Source: Chloroflexi bacterium RBG_16_72_14
Lineage (GTDB): Bacteria; Chloroflexota; Limnocylindria; Limnocylindrales; CSP1-4
Reading direction: 5' to 3'
Assembly: GCA_001797035.1 (NCBI GenBank)
Contig: MGOE01000021.1
Coordinates: 5,619-28,512, forward strand
Length of the DNA: 22,894 nucleotides
The notes below the pieces were generated by a model that searched no databases, was not told the DNA's origin, and saw only the letters and a list, made by a program, of their open reading frames with translations. Each line of letters opens with the position of its first letter. Within the stretch, counting starts at the first letter, position 1. This document shows positions 14,893-22,894 of the stretch, one piece after another. The translations under genes and the position numbers were made by a program.

Positions 14893-15948
14893 TCAGCCGG
14901 CCGCGGCGCCCTCCGTCGCCAGCCGACCCTCCCGGAACGCGGTCACGTACTCGCCGCCGAACGGGTCGCGCCCGAGCAGCAGGTCCGCGGCCAGCCGGTA
15001 GGGCTCGGTGGTCCGGTCCAGCGCGAACACGCGCGCCAGGTCCGAGGCGACGGGGTCGATGATCCCGCCGTCGATCCCCGCTTCGGCGGCCAGGTCGATG
15101 AACACGTCGTTGAGCAGCCGACGCTCGGGCAGCCCGAACGACACGTTCGACAGGCCGCCCGTGAGGTGGATCGTGTCGCCATACTCGACCCGCAGCCGGC
15201 GGGCGGCCGCCAGGACGTGGGACGGCGCCTCGGGCTCCACGGCCACCGGCAGCACCAGCGGGTCCACGTACAGCCGCCCGGGCGGGATCTGCCGGGCGAT
15301 CGCCTCCTCCACGAGGGCCACCGCGTTGGCCACCCGCTCCTCGGCGTTGGCCGGCATGCCGCCCCGGCCGCTGGCGGCGAGAATCGCGGCACACCCCGTG
15401 GCGGCGGCGAGCTCGAGGACCTCCGGCCGTTCCACGGACGCCGAGTTGAGCAGCAGCCGCCCGGCCGGCTGCCTGGAGGCCGCGACACCCGCCGCGAGGA
15501 CTGCGACGTCCGACGAGTCGATCGAGACGGGCACCGTCGCCGTCGCCTCGACCACCTCGACCAGCCAGGCCATCGCCCGCGCCCGGGTTGCCGAGTCGGA
15601 CGCCACCTCGTCCGTGTTGAGGTCCAGCCAGTCCGCTCCCGCCGCCGCCTGCCGCGCCGCCATCGACCGGATGTAGGCCGCCGCCTGGTCCGCATGTGCG
15701 CCGCCGTCCAGGCCCCACCGGATGGCGCTGGCCACGTGCTTGATCTTGCCGACGCCGAAGTCGCGGGACGCCGCGACGTCCGGGTGGACCGCCAGGACCT
15801 GGCGCGAGCCGTCGGGGCCGGCGAACGCGATCCCAACGGACCCGTCCTCGAGCTCAGCCGCGTGCCGGCCGCCGCGCCGCAGAACGCGCGTGGCGTGGAT
15901 GTTCTCCCCGACGACGAGGAACGGGGTGCCGGAACGGTCAGGCCTCAC
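14893..15948 (-). CDS. Pterin-dependent methyltetrahydrofolate:corrinoid methyltransferase (AcsE/MtgA-like)
   Basis: The 351-residue TIM-barrel protein belongs to the dihydropteroate synthase-like superfamily. It has GENIHATR (14-21), GADWLDLNTDEV (104-115), VPVSIDSSD (139-147), LLNSASVER (166-174), DPLVLPVA (229-236) and GGLSNVSFGLPERRLLNDVF (264-283). The Asn in LSNVS corresponds to the Asn of AcsE that polarises the pterin N5. It would move a methyl group between methylated corrinoid protein and tetrahydrofolate; in catabolism the direction is Co-CH3 to THF. It has about 80 residues between GENIHATR and GADWLDLN, longer than in AcsE. The GTG start at 15948 has AAGGA eight bases upstream and overlaps the MetF stop by 4 nt (GTGA). 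The very long open frame upstream is a shadow. Confidence 0.88.
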   Translation of the reverse strand: MRPDRSGTPFLVVGENIHATRVLRRGGRHAAELEDGSVGIAFAGPDGSRQVLAVHPDVAASRDFGVGKIKHVASAIRWGLDGGAHADQAAAYIRSMAARQAAAGADWLDLNTDEVASDSATRARAMAWLVEVVEATATVPVSIDSSDVAVLAAGVAASRQPAGRLLLNSASVERPEVLELAAATGCAAILAASGRGGMPANAEERVANAVALVEEAIARQIPPGRLYVDPLVLPVAVEPEAPSHVLAAARRLRVEYGDTIHLTGGLSNVSFGLPERRLLNDVFIDLAAEAGIDGGIIDPVASDLARVFALDRTTEPYRLAADLLLGRDPFGGEYVTAFREGRLATEGAAAG

Positions 15949-17504
15949 GATCGGGGTCCTTTCTGCTTGGCGAAGTGGTCGCGGCCCAGGAACGTGTTCG
16001 CCCAGGCGGATGTCCGCCGGAGCGCGTTGTCCTGGAGGATCGGTGGGCGCTCGAGCATCGTCAGCTCCTCGCCGTAGGGCTTGAGCCGCCGGTAGGCCTC
16101 GGCCCAGACGCACGGCCGTTCGCCCACCTCGCACCGGCCGTCCTGCGAGCCGCCGCAGGGACCGTTGCGCTGGTTCTTCGCGCAGTGCGACTCCGGGCAC
16201 AGGTAGGCGAGGTCGGGCAGCGAGCAGTCGCCGCAGTCCCGGCAGTCGTACAGCGGCACCTTGACCGCCTGCTCGAACACGTGCAGCGGCTTGGCCAGGT
16301 GCGCGCGCTCGACGCGCCCGTAGACCGAGCCCCAGAACCGGAACCCTGGCGTCCCCTCGGTGAACACGCGGTCGTGGACCATCCGGTTGACCCGGTAGAA
16401 CGGGTCCACGCCCGCCCGTGCGCGCCGCCGAGCGGCCGGTTCCAGCGAGCGCCGGTACGCCGTCGAGACCACGTCGCTGTTGAGGCCCGTGGCCGGATCG
16501 CGCTCGAACAGGTGGAACGACCCCGGCAGCGGGAAGGTCACGTCCGCCACGAGATCGTGCCAGTCGGCCTCCGCGAACGCCTCGGCGTACTCCAGCACCC
16601 GGCTGATCTCGGACGCGTCCCGGTGCCCGGACAGGTAGATCCCGCGGTAGCCGAGACCCCGGGCGACGACCAGCTGCTTGGCGGCGAACTCGAGGAAGAA
16701 TGCGCGCCCCTTGTCCGGGCCCGCGGCCCGCTGCTCGACCAGCGCGAGCAGCTTGTCGCTGACCACGCATCCCGGCACGCGTCCCGCGTGGAACGCGCGC
16801 GCCACGCCACGGTCCAGGATGTACGCGTTGGCGATGGCCGGGATCGCGATGCCGTCGCGGCGCATGAGGCGCAGGAGCTCGTCCTGCTTGCGGGCGTCGT
16901 AGCCCACCTGGCTGATCACGAAGCCAGCGCCGCTGCGGACCTTGAGCGCCAGCTTCAGGTACTGCGGGATCAACTCGCGCTCGAAGCGCTTGACGTTGGC
17001 CACCGCGCAGCCGAGGAAGAACGCGTGCTCCGCGGGATCCGGCACGCCGTCCGCGGCCGCCCGGGCGACGGCGGCCTCGCCCAGCTCGCGGTAGAGCGCC
17101 AGCAGGCCCACCGAGTCGACGTCGAACACCGGCTTGGACAGCCCGTCGAACCCCTCGACCGGGTAGTCGCCCGACACCGCGAGGACGGTGGTCAGGCCCC
17201 GGCTCAGGAGGTCCCAGCCTCGGCTCTGGAGCCCGCTCCGGTTCCGGTCCCGGCAGGCCACGTGGACGATCACGTCGTGGCCCAGCTCGATGACCGGCTC
17301 GGCGGGCGCGACGGGACCCAGCCGGACGTGGCCACCGGCGTTGTCGGTGATCGAGAGCGCCGTGATCCGCGGGTCGCCGGCGAGGTCGACGGCCATCTTG
17401 AGCGGGCGCTGGCCGCGCGCGTCGTCGAGCTCGCCCGCCCAGGGCACGAGCTCCACCACGGTGGCGAAGTCGGGGGTGGCGAGGAGCGTCTGGCGCAGCG
17501 ACAT
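15945..17504 (-). CDS. metF: Methylenetetrahydrofolate reductase with fused MetV-type Cys-rich C terminus
   Basis: The 519-residue fusion begins with the MTHFR barrel (about 1-310): VVELVPWAGE, where Glu 18 matches the catalytic Glu of MetF, then ITALSITDNAGGHVRLGP, ACRDRNRSGLQSRGWDLLSR and LAVSGDYP. The C-terminal part (about 350-519) has eight Cys at 421, 424, 427, 436, 441, 450, 458 and 465 in CRDCGDC ... LCPESHCAKNQRNGPCGG, the MTHFR_C/MetV zinc or Fe-S module known from acetogens. It interconverts methyl-THF and methylene-THF, here probably oxidising methyl-THF. No NADH- or ferredoxin-linked partner subunit is seen in the window, so its electron acceptor is open. The ATG has GAGG seven bases upstream, 9 nt after the RACo stop. 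Confidence 0.92.
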   Translation of the reverse strand: MSLRQTLLATPDFATVVELVPWAGELDDARGQRPLKMAVDLAGDPRITALSITDNAGGHVRLGPVAPAEPVIELGHDVIVHVACRDRNRSGLQSRGWDLLSRGLTTVLAVSGDYPVEGFDGLSKPVFDVDSVGLLALYRELGEAAVARAAADGVPDPAEHAFFLGCAVANVKRFERELIPQYLKLALKVRSGAGFVISQVGYDARKQDELLRLMRRDGIAIPAIANAYILDRGVARAFHAGRVPGCVVSDKLLALVEQRAAGPDKGRAFFLEFAAKQLVVARGLGYRGIYLSGHRDASEISRVLEYAEAFAEADWHDLVADVTFPLPGSFHLFERDPATGLNSDVVSTAYRRSLEPAARRRARAGVDPFYRVNRMVHDRVFTEGTPGFRFWGSVYGRVERAHLAKPLHVFEQAVKVPLYDCRDCGDCSLPDLAYLCPESHCAKNQRNGPCGGSQDGRCEVGERPCVWAEAYRRLKPYGEELTMLERPPILQDNALRRTSAWANTFLGRDHFAKQKGPRS

Positions 17505-17513
17505 CGGGGTCCC

Positions 17514-19127
17514 TCAGGCGGTGATCGGCTCGAACAGGCAGCCGTCGGTGAACAGGTCGAAGAAATCCGGCTCGGACTCGAGCTCCACGTGGTCGATCCG
17601 GCGGACCGCCGACTCGAGCTCCGCGCGCCGGCGGCGCGACAGCAGGAGGGCCTTGGCCCCGGAGACGGACGCGTTGCCGGCCCGGACGACGCGCGCCGGG
17701 TCCACCGGCACCAGCAGCCCGATCTCGATCGATGCCGGGACGTCGAGCGCGTTCGCGAAGCCGCCGGCGAGGTAGACGTGCCGAAGGTCGGACGGGGCCA
17801 GGCCCAGCGTCCGCAGGAGGACCCGCTGCCCGACGGCGGTGGCCGCCTTCGCCACCGCCAGGTGCGCAACGTCCGCGGTCGTGAGCACGATCCCGCGCTC
17901 CGGCACGACGGCCACCTCGCGGGCGCCGTCGGCCAAGCCGCCGCGTGTGGTGAGCCGCCCCGACCGGCGCAGCACCGCCAGCAGGTCGACGAGGCCGGAC
18001 CCGCAGATCCCCTCGGGCTCCATGCCGCCGATCGTACGCGTCTCGAGCCGTCCGTCCACGAGCCGGACGGCCTCGATCGCCCCGTCCGCAGCGGCCATGC
18101 CGTACCGGACGCCCCCGCCCTCGAACGCCGGGCCGGCGGGGCTCGAGGCGGCGAGCAGCCGCCGGCCGTCGCTCGCGATGACCTCCGTGTTGGTCCCGAT
18201 GTCGATCAGCAGGAAGGGCTCTCGCGCGTGGATCGCCCCCACGGCCACGAGGTCCGCCGCCGCGTCCGCGCCCACGTGGCTGGCGATGATCGGCGACCCG
18301 ATGACCCGGCCCCGCGGGTGCATCAGCAGCCCCAGCTCGTAGGCGAGCTTGACGATCCGAGTGCTGCGCGCGCCGACCACCCGGGCCGCCGTCTCGGTGG
18401 TGCTCCGGTACGGCAGCCGGCCGATGGGCGCGACGTCCAGCCCGAACGCCAGGTCGCGCATCGTCGTGTTGCCCACCAGGACCGCCTCGACGATCGCGCG
18501 GCGGTCCACGCCCAGCATCGAGCACAGCCGCCGGATCTCGTGATTGAGCGCGCGGCGGAGCGACTGGCGGAGCTGCCCGGGGAACGCCGCGTCGTACGAG
18601 ATCCGGCTCATCACGTCGCTGCCGCCGTAGCGCTGCGGGTTCTCCAGCGCCGCCGAGGCCGCGGTCTCGCCGGTCTCGAGGTCGACCAGCTCCAGCACGA
18701 TCGTGGTCGTCCCGACGTCGACCGCGAGGCCCAGCAGTCGCCCGAACCAGGAGCCCAGGTCCACGCCCCCGTCACGCACGACATGGTCGCCCGCGCGACG
18801 GACCGGCGGGTCCACGTCCGACACCTCGCCCTCGGGGGCGAGCAGGATCCGCAGCCGCCGGCGGAGGACGTTGAACTCGACGTCGCCGTCGGTGCGCTCG
18901 ATCCGCGCCTGGCAGGCCAGCCGGAAGGCGCCGGCCAGGAAGGATTCGGCCTCGGTCCGGGGGGACAGCCGGTCAGCGCCGGCGCGCACCTCGACGACGC
19001 ACTCGTGACAGCGTCCGAGACGCTGGCAGGACGCGGGGACGACGACCGACAGCTCCTCGGCCTCGTCGAACAGCGTGCGGCCGGGCACGAGCGGACGTCG
19101 CTCGCGCCCGTGGACCAGATCGGGCAT
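17514..19127 (-). CDS. Reductive activator of corrinoid proteins (RACo-type ferredoxin/ASKHA ATPase)
   Basis: The 537-residue protein has an N-terminal [2Fe-2S] ferredoxin domain with Cys 34, 40, 43 and 72 (SCQRLGRCHECVVEV ... ACQAR), a linker, then an actin-like ASKHA ATPase (DUF4445/RACo C-terminal). Phosphate loops are VDVGTTTIVLELVDL (136-150) and LIDIGTNTEVIA (307-318); further motifs are DVMSRISYDA, VGNTTM and YLAGGFANAL. RACo proteins use ATP to drive one-electron reduction of inactive Co(II) cobalamin to Co(I) on the partner methyltransferase. This differs from RamA, which carries 4Fe-4S clusters and no ASKHA domain. The start at 19127 gives the ferredoxin domain its normal N terminus; an upstream in-frame extension is ignored. 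First gene of the minus-strand half, divergent from mttB. Confidence 0.92.
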   Translation of the reverse strand: MPDLVHGRERRPLVPGRTLFDEAEELSVVVPASCQRLGRCHECVVEVRAGADRLSPRTEAESFLAGAFRLACQARIERTDGDVEFNVLRRRLRILLAPEGEVSDVDPPVRRAGDHVVRDGGVDLGSWFGRLLGLAVDVGTTTIVLELVDLETGETAASAALENPQRYGGSDVMSRISYDAAFPGQLRQSLRRALNHEIRRLCSMLGVDRRAIVEAVLVGNTTMRDLAFGLDVAPIGRLPYRSTTETAARVVGARSTRIVKLAYELGLLMHPRGRVIGSPIIASHVGADAAADLVAVGAIHAREPFLLIDIGTNTEVIASDGRRLLAASSPAGPAFEGGGVRYGMAAADGAIEAVRLVDGRLETRTIGGMEPEGICGSGLVDLLAVLRRSGRLTTRGGLADGAREVAVVPERGIVLTTADVAHLAVAKAATAVGQRVLLRTLGLAPSDLRHVYLAGGFANALDVPASIEIGLLVPVDPARVVRAGNASVSGAKALLLSRRRRAELESAVRRIDHVELESEPDFFDLFTDGCLFEPITA

Positions 19128-19261
19128 CGGGGGACAGTCTCGCCTGCCGGCGTCGGCGCCGGATGGTCCGTCGGACCCTTCGCGGGGGACCTTCCGCCCT
19201 ATCGCGGGCCTGCCCGGACGCGGGACGCTGCACGCCATCGACCCCCTCGCGGGAGGCGTCC
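19128..19261. promoter_or_regulatory. Divergent control region of the methyltransferase cassette with three palindromes
   Basis: The 134-nt spacer between RACo and MttB starts holds CCGGCG-TCGG-CGCCGG (19147-19162), a perfect GGTCCG-T-CGGACC (19165-19177) and CGGGC-CT-GCCCG (19205-19216). GGGAGG five bases before GTG 19262 is the ribosome site of the mttB gene. No cobalamin-riboswitch core or clear -10/-35 pair was seen. The palindromes are candidate regulator sites. Confidence 0.4.
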
Positions 19262-20731
19262 GTGGTCTTGCACGCCCCGAATCCGACCGTGTCCCGATCG
19301 CCGCGCTACGACCGGCTGACTCCGGCGGACTCGACGCGCCTGCACGACGCCGCGGTGTCGATCCTGGAGCGGACCGGCGCCCGGCTCCACGACCCCGAGG
19401 CCGTCGAGCGGCTGCACGGGGCGGGCGCCCGGGTGGGCGACGACGGCCGCGTGTTCGTGCCCGGGTCGCTCGTGGACTGGGCACTCTCGGTCGCCCCGCG
19501 CTCGGTCACCCTCCACGACCGCGCCGGGCAGCCGGCGCTCGCGCTGGAGGGCGACAACGTCTTCTTCGGCCCCGGATCGGACTGCCTCAACGTGCTCGAC
19601 CACCGCACCGGGGAGCGCCGGCCCGCGCTCCTGTCCGACGTCGGCGACGGCATCTCGCTCGTCGACGCGTTGCCCAACATGGACTTCGCGATGTCGATGT
19701 TCCTGCCGTCCGACGTGGATCCGGCGATGGCCGACCGGCGCCAGATGGCGGTGATGCTGGAGCGGACGAGCAAGCCGCTGGTCGTCGTGACCTACGACGT
19801 GGATGCCATGGCCGACGCGATCGCCATGGCCGAGGCCGTGGCCGGCGGACCCGACGCGCTCCGCGAACGGCCGCAGGTCGCGCTGTACGTCAACGTGACC
19901 CGGGGCCTGGTCCACAACGGCGATTCGCTGCGCAAGCTGCTGATCCTCGCAGCGCGCGGACTGCCGGCGATCTGGGTGCCGGTGACGTCGGGCGGCACGA
20001 CCGGCCCGGTGACGACCGCGGGCAACATGGCCCTCAACCAGGCCGGCGTGCTGATCGGGATCGTCCTGTCGCAGCTCGTCCGCGAGGGTGCGCCGATCAT
20101 CGTGCCGGGGTTCGGCGGCGACGCGCTCGACCTGCGGACGATGGTGGACCCGTACGCGGAGCCCGACCACCGGGGCGTGGCGCCGTCGCTCGCCCATCAC
20201 TACGGGCTGCCGATGTTCAGCCTCGCCGGCGGCGCGGACAGCAAGGTCGTGGACCAGCAGGCCGCGGCGGAGGCGGCGCTCACGATGCTGGTCGACGCCC
20301 TGGCTGGCGGCCACCTGCTCCACGATTCGGGGTACCTCGAGTCCGGGCTGACGGGCTCGCTCGCCCAGCTCGTGATCTGCGACGAGATCGCGGCCTGGAT
20401 CCGGGCGGCGATCGCGCCCGTGCGGATCGACGACGAGACGCTGTCGCTGGACCTCATCGACGCCCTGGGCCCCGACGGGTCGTTCCTCGAGGCGGACCAC
20501 ACGCTCGCCCACTACCGGGAGCGCTGGTACCCCTCGCTCATCGACCGGCTCAGCCACTCGGCGTGGCGCGCGAAGGGCGCGCGCACCATGGGCGAGCGCG
20601 CGGCGGCGCGCGTGGACGAGCTGCTCGCGGCGCACAAGCCACCGCCCCTGCCGGACGCCGTGGCGGCCGCCATCGACGAGATCCTCGCCCGGGCCGCCGC
20701 GACCGCGGGCCTGTCCACGGCCGCCCGCTGA
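19262..20731 (+). CDS. Trimethylamine methyltransferase family protein (MttB-like, non-pyrrolysine), copy 1
   Basis: The 489-residue protein spans the MttB superfamily length (about 480-500). Typical regions are RLTPADSTRLHDAAVSILER at the N terminus, FFGPGSDCLNVLD, TSGGTTGPVTTAGNMALNQA, FSLAGGADSKVVDQQAAAEA and LLHDSGYLESGLTGSLAQLV. No in-frame TAG interrupts it, so it lacks pyrrolysine, like glycine betaine (MtgB), proline betaine and carnitine methyltransferases. It would transfer a methyl from a quaternary or tertiary amine to Co(I) of the corrinoid protein. The GTG start at 19262 follows GGGAGG; a second GTG lies at 19289. The corrinoid protein gene follows 46 nt later. The substrate cannot be read from sequence. 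Confidence 0.92.
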   Translation: MVLHAPNPTVSRSPRYDRLTPADSTRLHDAAVSILERTGARLHDPEAVERLHGAGARVGDDGRVFVPGSLVDWALSVAPRSVTLHDRAGQPALALEGDNVFFGPGSDCLNVLDHRTGERRPALLSDVGDGISLVDALPNMDFAMSMFLPSDVDPAMADRRQMAVMLERTSKPLVVVTYDVDAMADAIAMAEAVAGGPDALRERPQVALYVNVTRGLVHNGDSLRKLLILAARGLPAIWVPVTSGGTTGPVTTAGNMALNQAGVLIGIVLSQLVREGAPIIVPGFGGDALDLRTMVDPYAEPDHRGVAPSLAHHYGLPMFSLAGGADSKVVDQQAAAEAALTMLVDALAGGHLLHDSGYLESGLTGSLAQLVICDEIAAWIRAAIAPVRIDDETLSLDLIDALGPDGSFLEADHTLAHYRERWYPSLIDRLSHSAWRAKGARTMGERAAARVDELLAAHKPPPLPDAVAAAIDEILARAAATAGLSTAAR

Positions 20732-20777
20732 CCTCCGCTGACCCCCCACGTTGGCCACCCGAAGGAGCACCCGAGCC

Positions 20778-21443
<666 letters not shown>

Positions 21444-21445
21444 CG

Positions 21446-22894
21446 ATGGCGACGATCACTCCCCTCCGGACCGAAGCCGGCCCGGTCGCTCGACCCCGCC
21501 TCGAGATCCTGTCCCCGGCCGACGTCCGGCGCATCCACGAGGCCACCCTGGCGGTCATCGAGGCCACCGGCGTGCGCTTCCCCTCCCCCCGCGCGCTGGA
21601 CCTCTGGCAGGCCCACGGCGCGACGGTGGACCGCGCGACCTCCATCGTGCGCGTGCCCGGCACCCTGATCGAGGCCGCGTTGCGCACGGCCCCCCCCGGG
21701 TACACCCTCGCCGCGCGCGACCCCGAGCGGGACCTGGCGCTCGACGGCCGGCACGTCCACCTGGGCACGGACGGCTGCGCGATCGAGGTCCTCGACGCGT
21801 GGACCGGCGAGCGGCGGCGCTCGGCGCTCGGTGACGTCGCGGACATCGCCCGCGTCGCCGACGCCCTGCCCGAGATCGCGTTCCACTGGGTCGCGGTGTC
21901 GGCGCAGGATGCGCCCCCGGAGCGCCGCTCGCTGGACGAGGTGCTCGCCGTGTGGCGCAACTCGTCCAAGCACGTCCAGACCGAGAGCATCGTGACGCCG
22001 GAGGACGCGCGTACGGCGATCGAGATGGCGGCGGCCATCGCCGGCGGCCACGCCGCGCTGCGCGAGCGGCCGGTGCTGTCGATGATGCAGTGCACGATCA
22101 GCCCGCTCGCCCAGGACGGCGGGGCGATCGAGGCGGCGCTCGTCGCCGCGGAGCACGGGATCCCGGTCGGGTTCATGACCATGGCGTCGTGCGCGTTCAG
22201 CGGCCCGGCCACCGTCGCGGGCTCGCTGGTCGTCGGCAATGCCGAGGTGGTCTCGGCAATGGCGCTGATGCAGCTGGCGTACCCGGGCTCGCCCGTGTAC
22301 TACGCGGCCGCGCAGACGGCCATGGACCTCCGCTCCGGCGCCTACACCGGCGGCGGCCCGGAGGACTTCCTGTTCGGCGCGGCGACCAACCAGCTGGCCG
22401 ACTTCTACGACGTGCCCCTGTCGATGGGCGCTTTTGCGACCGGCGCCAAGCGGCCCGACTGGCAGGCCGGCGTGGAGAACGGCCTGTCGGCGTTCATGGC
22501 GTCCGCGGTCGGCTCGGACATGCTGCTGGGCGCCGGCCTGCTGCACGGGTCCCGGATCTGGTCCTACGAGCAGCTGCTGCTGGACACCGAGATCGCGGGG
22601 ATCGTGCAGTCGATGCTGTGCGGGATCCCGCTCGACGACGAGGCGCTCGCGCTCGACGTCATCGGCGAGGTCGGACCGGGCGGCGACTACCTGACGTCGC
22701 TGCACACGCGGACCCACATGCGGCGCCTGTGGCAGTCGCGCTACATGGACCGCCGGCCGTACGGCCAATGGGAACAGGACCCGGACGCGCCGCACCGCGC
22801 GGCGCTGGAGCGGGCCCGGACGCTGCTGCGCGAGCACGAGCCGCCGCGGCTCGACCCTGCGCTCGACGCGGAGCTCGCGGGGTTGGTGGATGCG
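21446..22894 (+). CDS. Trimethylamine methyltransferase family protein (MttB-like, non-pyrrolysine), copy 2, cut by the right edge
   Basis: An uninterrupted frame of 483 codons runs to the window edge with no stop, close to full family length. It begins MATITPLRTEAG and then ILSPADVRRIHEATLAVIEA. Family features include GTDGCAIEVLDAWTGERRR, NSSKHVQTESIVTPEDA, VLSMMQCTISPLAQDGGAIE, YYAAAQTAMDLRSGAYTGGG and SAFMASAVGSDMLLGAGLLH. It differs clearly from copy 1, so it is a paralogue of a different subgroup rather than a recent duplicate, and likely has another substrate. No amber codon is present. The start lies 2 nt after the corrinoid gene stop, without a strong ribosome site, so coupling is expected. 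Probably only a few residues are missing. Confidence 0.9.
   Translation, partial: MATITPLRTEAGPVARPRLEILSPADVRRIHEATLAVIEATGVRFPSPRALDLWQAHGATVDRATSIVRVPGTLIEAALRTAPPGYTLAARDPERDLALDGRHVHLGTDGCAIEVLDAWTGERRRSALGDVADIARVADALPEIAFHWVAVSAQDAPPERRSLDEVLAVWRNSSKHVQTESIVTPEDARTAIEMAAAIAGGHAALRERPVLSMMQCTISPLAQDGGAIEAALVAAEHGIPVGFMTMASCAFSGPATVAGSLVVGNAEVVSAMALMQLAYPGSPVYYAAAQTAMDLRSGAYTGGGPEDFLFGAATNQLADFYDVPLSMGAFATGAKRPDWQAGVENGLSAFMASAVGSDMLLGAGLLHGSRIWSYEQLLLDTEIAGIVQSMLCGIPLDDEALALDVIGEVGPGGDYLTSLHTRTHMRRLWQSRYMDRRPYGQWEQDPDAPHRAALERARTLLREHEPPRLDPALDAELAGLVDA

Noticed and set aside
14893..18525. A 1210-codon open minus-strand frame extending the pterin methyltransferase upstream
   Set aside because: Beyond GTG 15948 it overlaps MetF and RACo in another frame, is Arg/Ala/Gly-rich without motifs, and arises from high GC content.
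15975..19319. A 1114-codon open plus-strand frame antisense to MetF and RACo
   Set aside because: The composition (Arg, Val, Glu, Gln, His) is the mirror of the real genes; no domain, start site or promoter.
20732..20777. Possible cobalamin riboswitch for the methyltransferase cassette
   Set aside because: Neither this 46-nt spacer nor 19128-19261 shows a B12-box-like core, and both are too short for the usual structure.

Overview
The window is very GC-rich bacterial DNA with tightly packed genes, many ATGA or TGATG start/stop overlaps, and frequent GTG or TTG starts. The gene types are a SARP/BTAD regulator with NB-ARC and TPR parts, many lipoproteins with Pro/Ser/Thr linkers, an ECF sigma factor with a zinc anti-sigma protein, and corrinoid one-carbon enzymes. 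Together they point to a high-GC soil or freshwater lineage, most likely Chloroflexota (Limnocylindria-like) or a deep Actinomycetota. That is an inference from gene style; no rRNA or tRNA is present to settle it.

Left end (1-2080). Three adjacent minus-strand genes look broken. They are a frameshifted fragment of an exported protein, a NarL-type response regulator split by a frameshift between receiver and LuxR HTH, and a histidine kinase reduced to its C-terminal ATPase domain. An intact plus-strand Phd-type antitoxin/PIN toxin pair sits exactly where the rest of the kinase should be. It has a good candidate promoter and a palindromic operator.

Middle (2152-13701). A 909-residue BTAD/NB-ARC/TPR regulator (minus) faces away from a four-gene plus-strand operon (4985-8725). 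That operon encodes a small dimeric alpha/beta-barrel-like protein, a secreted protein and two lipoproteins, all with overlapping stops and starts. After a gene-poor gap with strong hairpins comes a minus-strand run: alpha/beta hydrolase, MOSC protein, ECF sigma factor and zinc-finger anti-sigma. A second minus-strand run encodes an SRPBCC protein, a Mth938-like protein and a lipoprotein.

Right part (13808-22894). This is a coherent corrinoid-dependent methyl-transfer cassette. It holds DUF1638, a pterin-dependent methyltransferase (AcsE/MtgA-like), a fused MetF-MetV-type methylenetetrahydrofolate reductase and a RACo-type corrinoid reductive activator. Divergently transcribed are an MttB-family methyltransferase, a B12-binding corrinoid protein and a second MttB-family methyltransferase that runs off the edge. 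Both MttB homologues are read without an in-frame amber codon, so they are non-pyrrolysine members, the class that includes glycine betaine, proline betaine and carnitine demethylases. The inferred route is: methylated quaternary amine to MttB, to the corrinoid protein, to tetrahydrofolate (pterin methyltransferase), to methylene-THF (MetFV), with RACo rescuing oxidised cobalamin. The substrate is unknown. This cassette is the most interesting part of the window. The gap between DUF1638 and the pterin methyltransferase holds a hairpin, an 18-bp tandem repeat and an inverted-repeat element.
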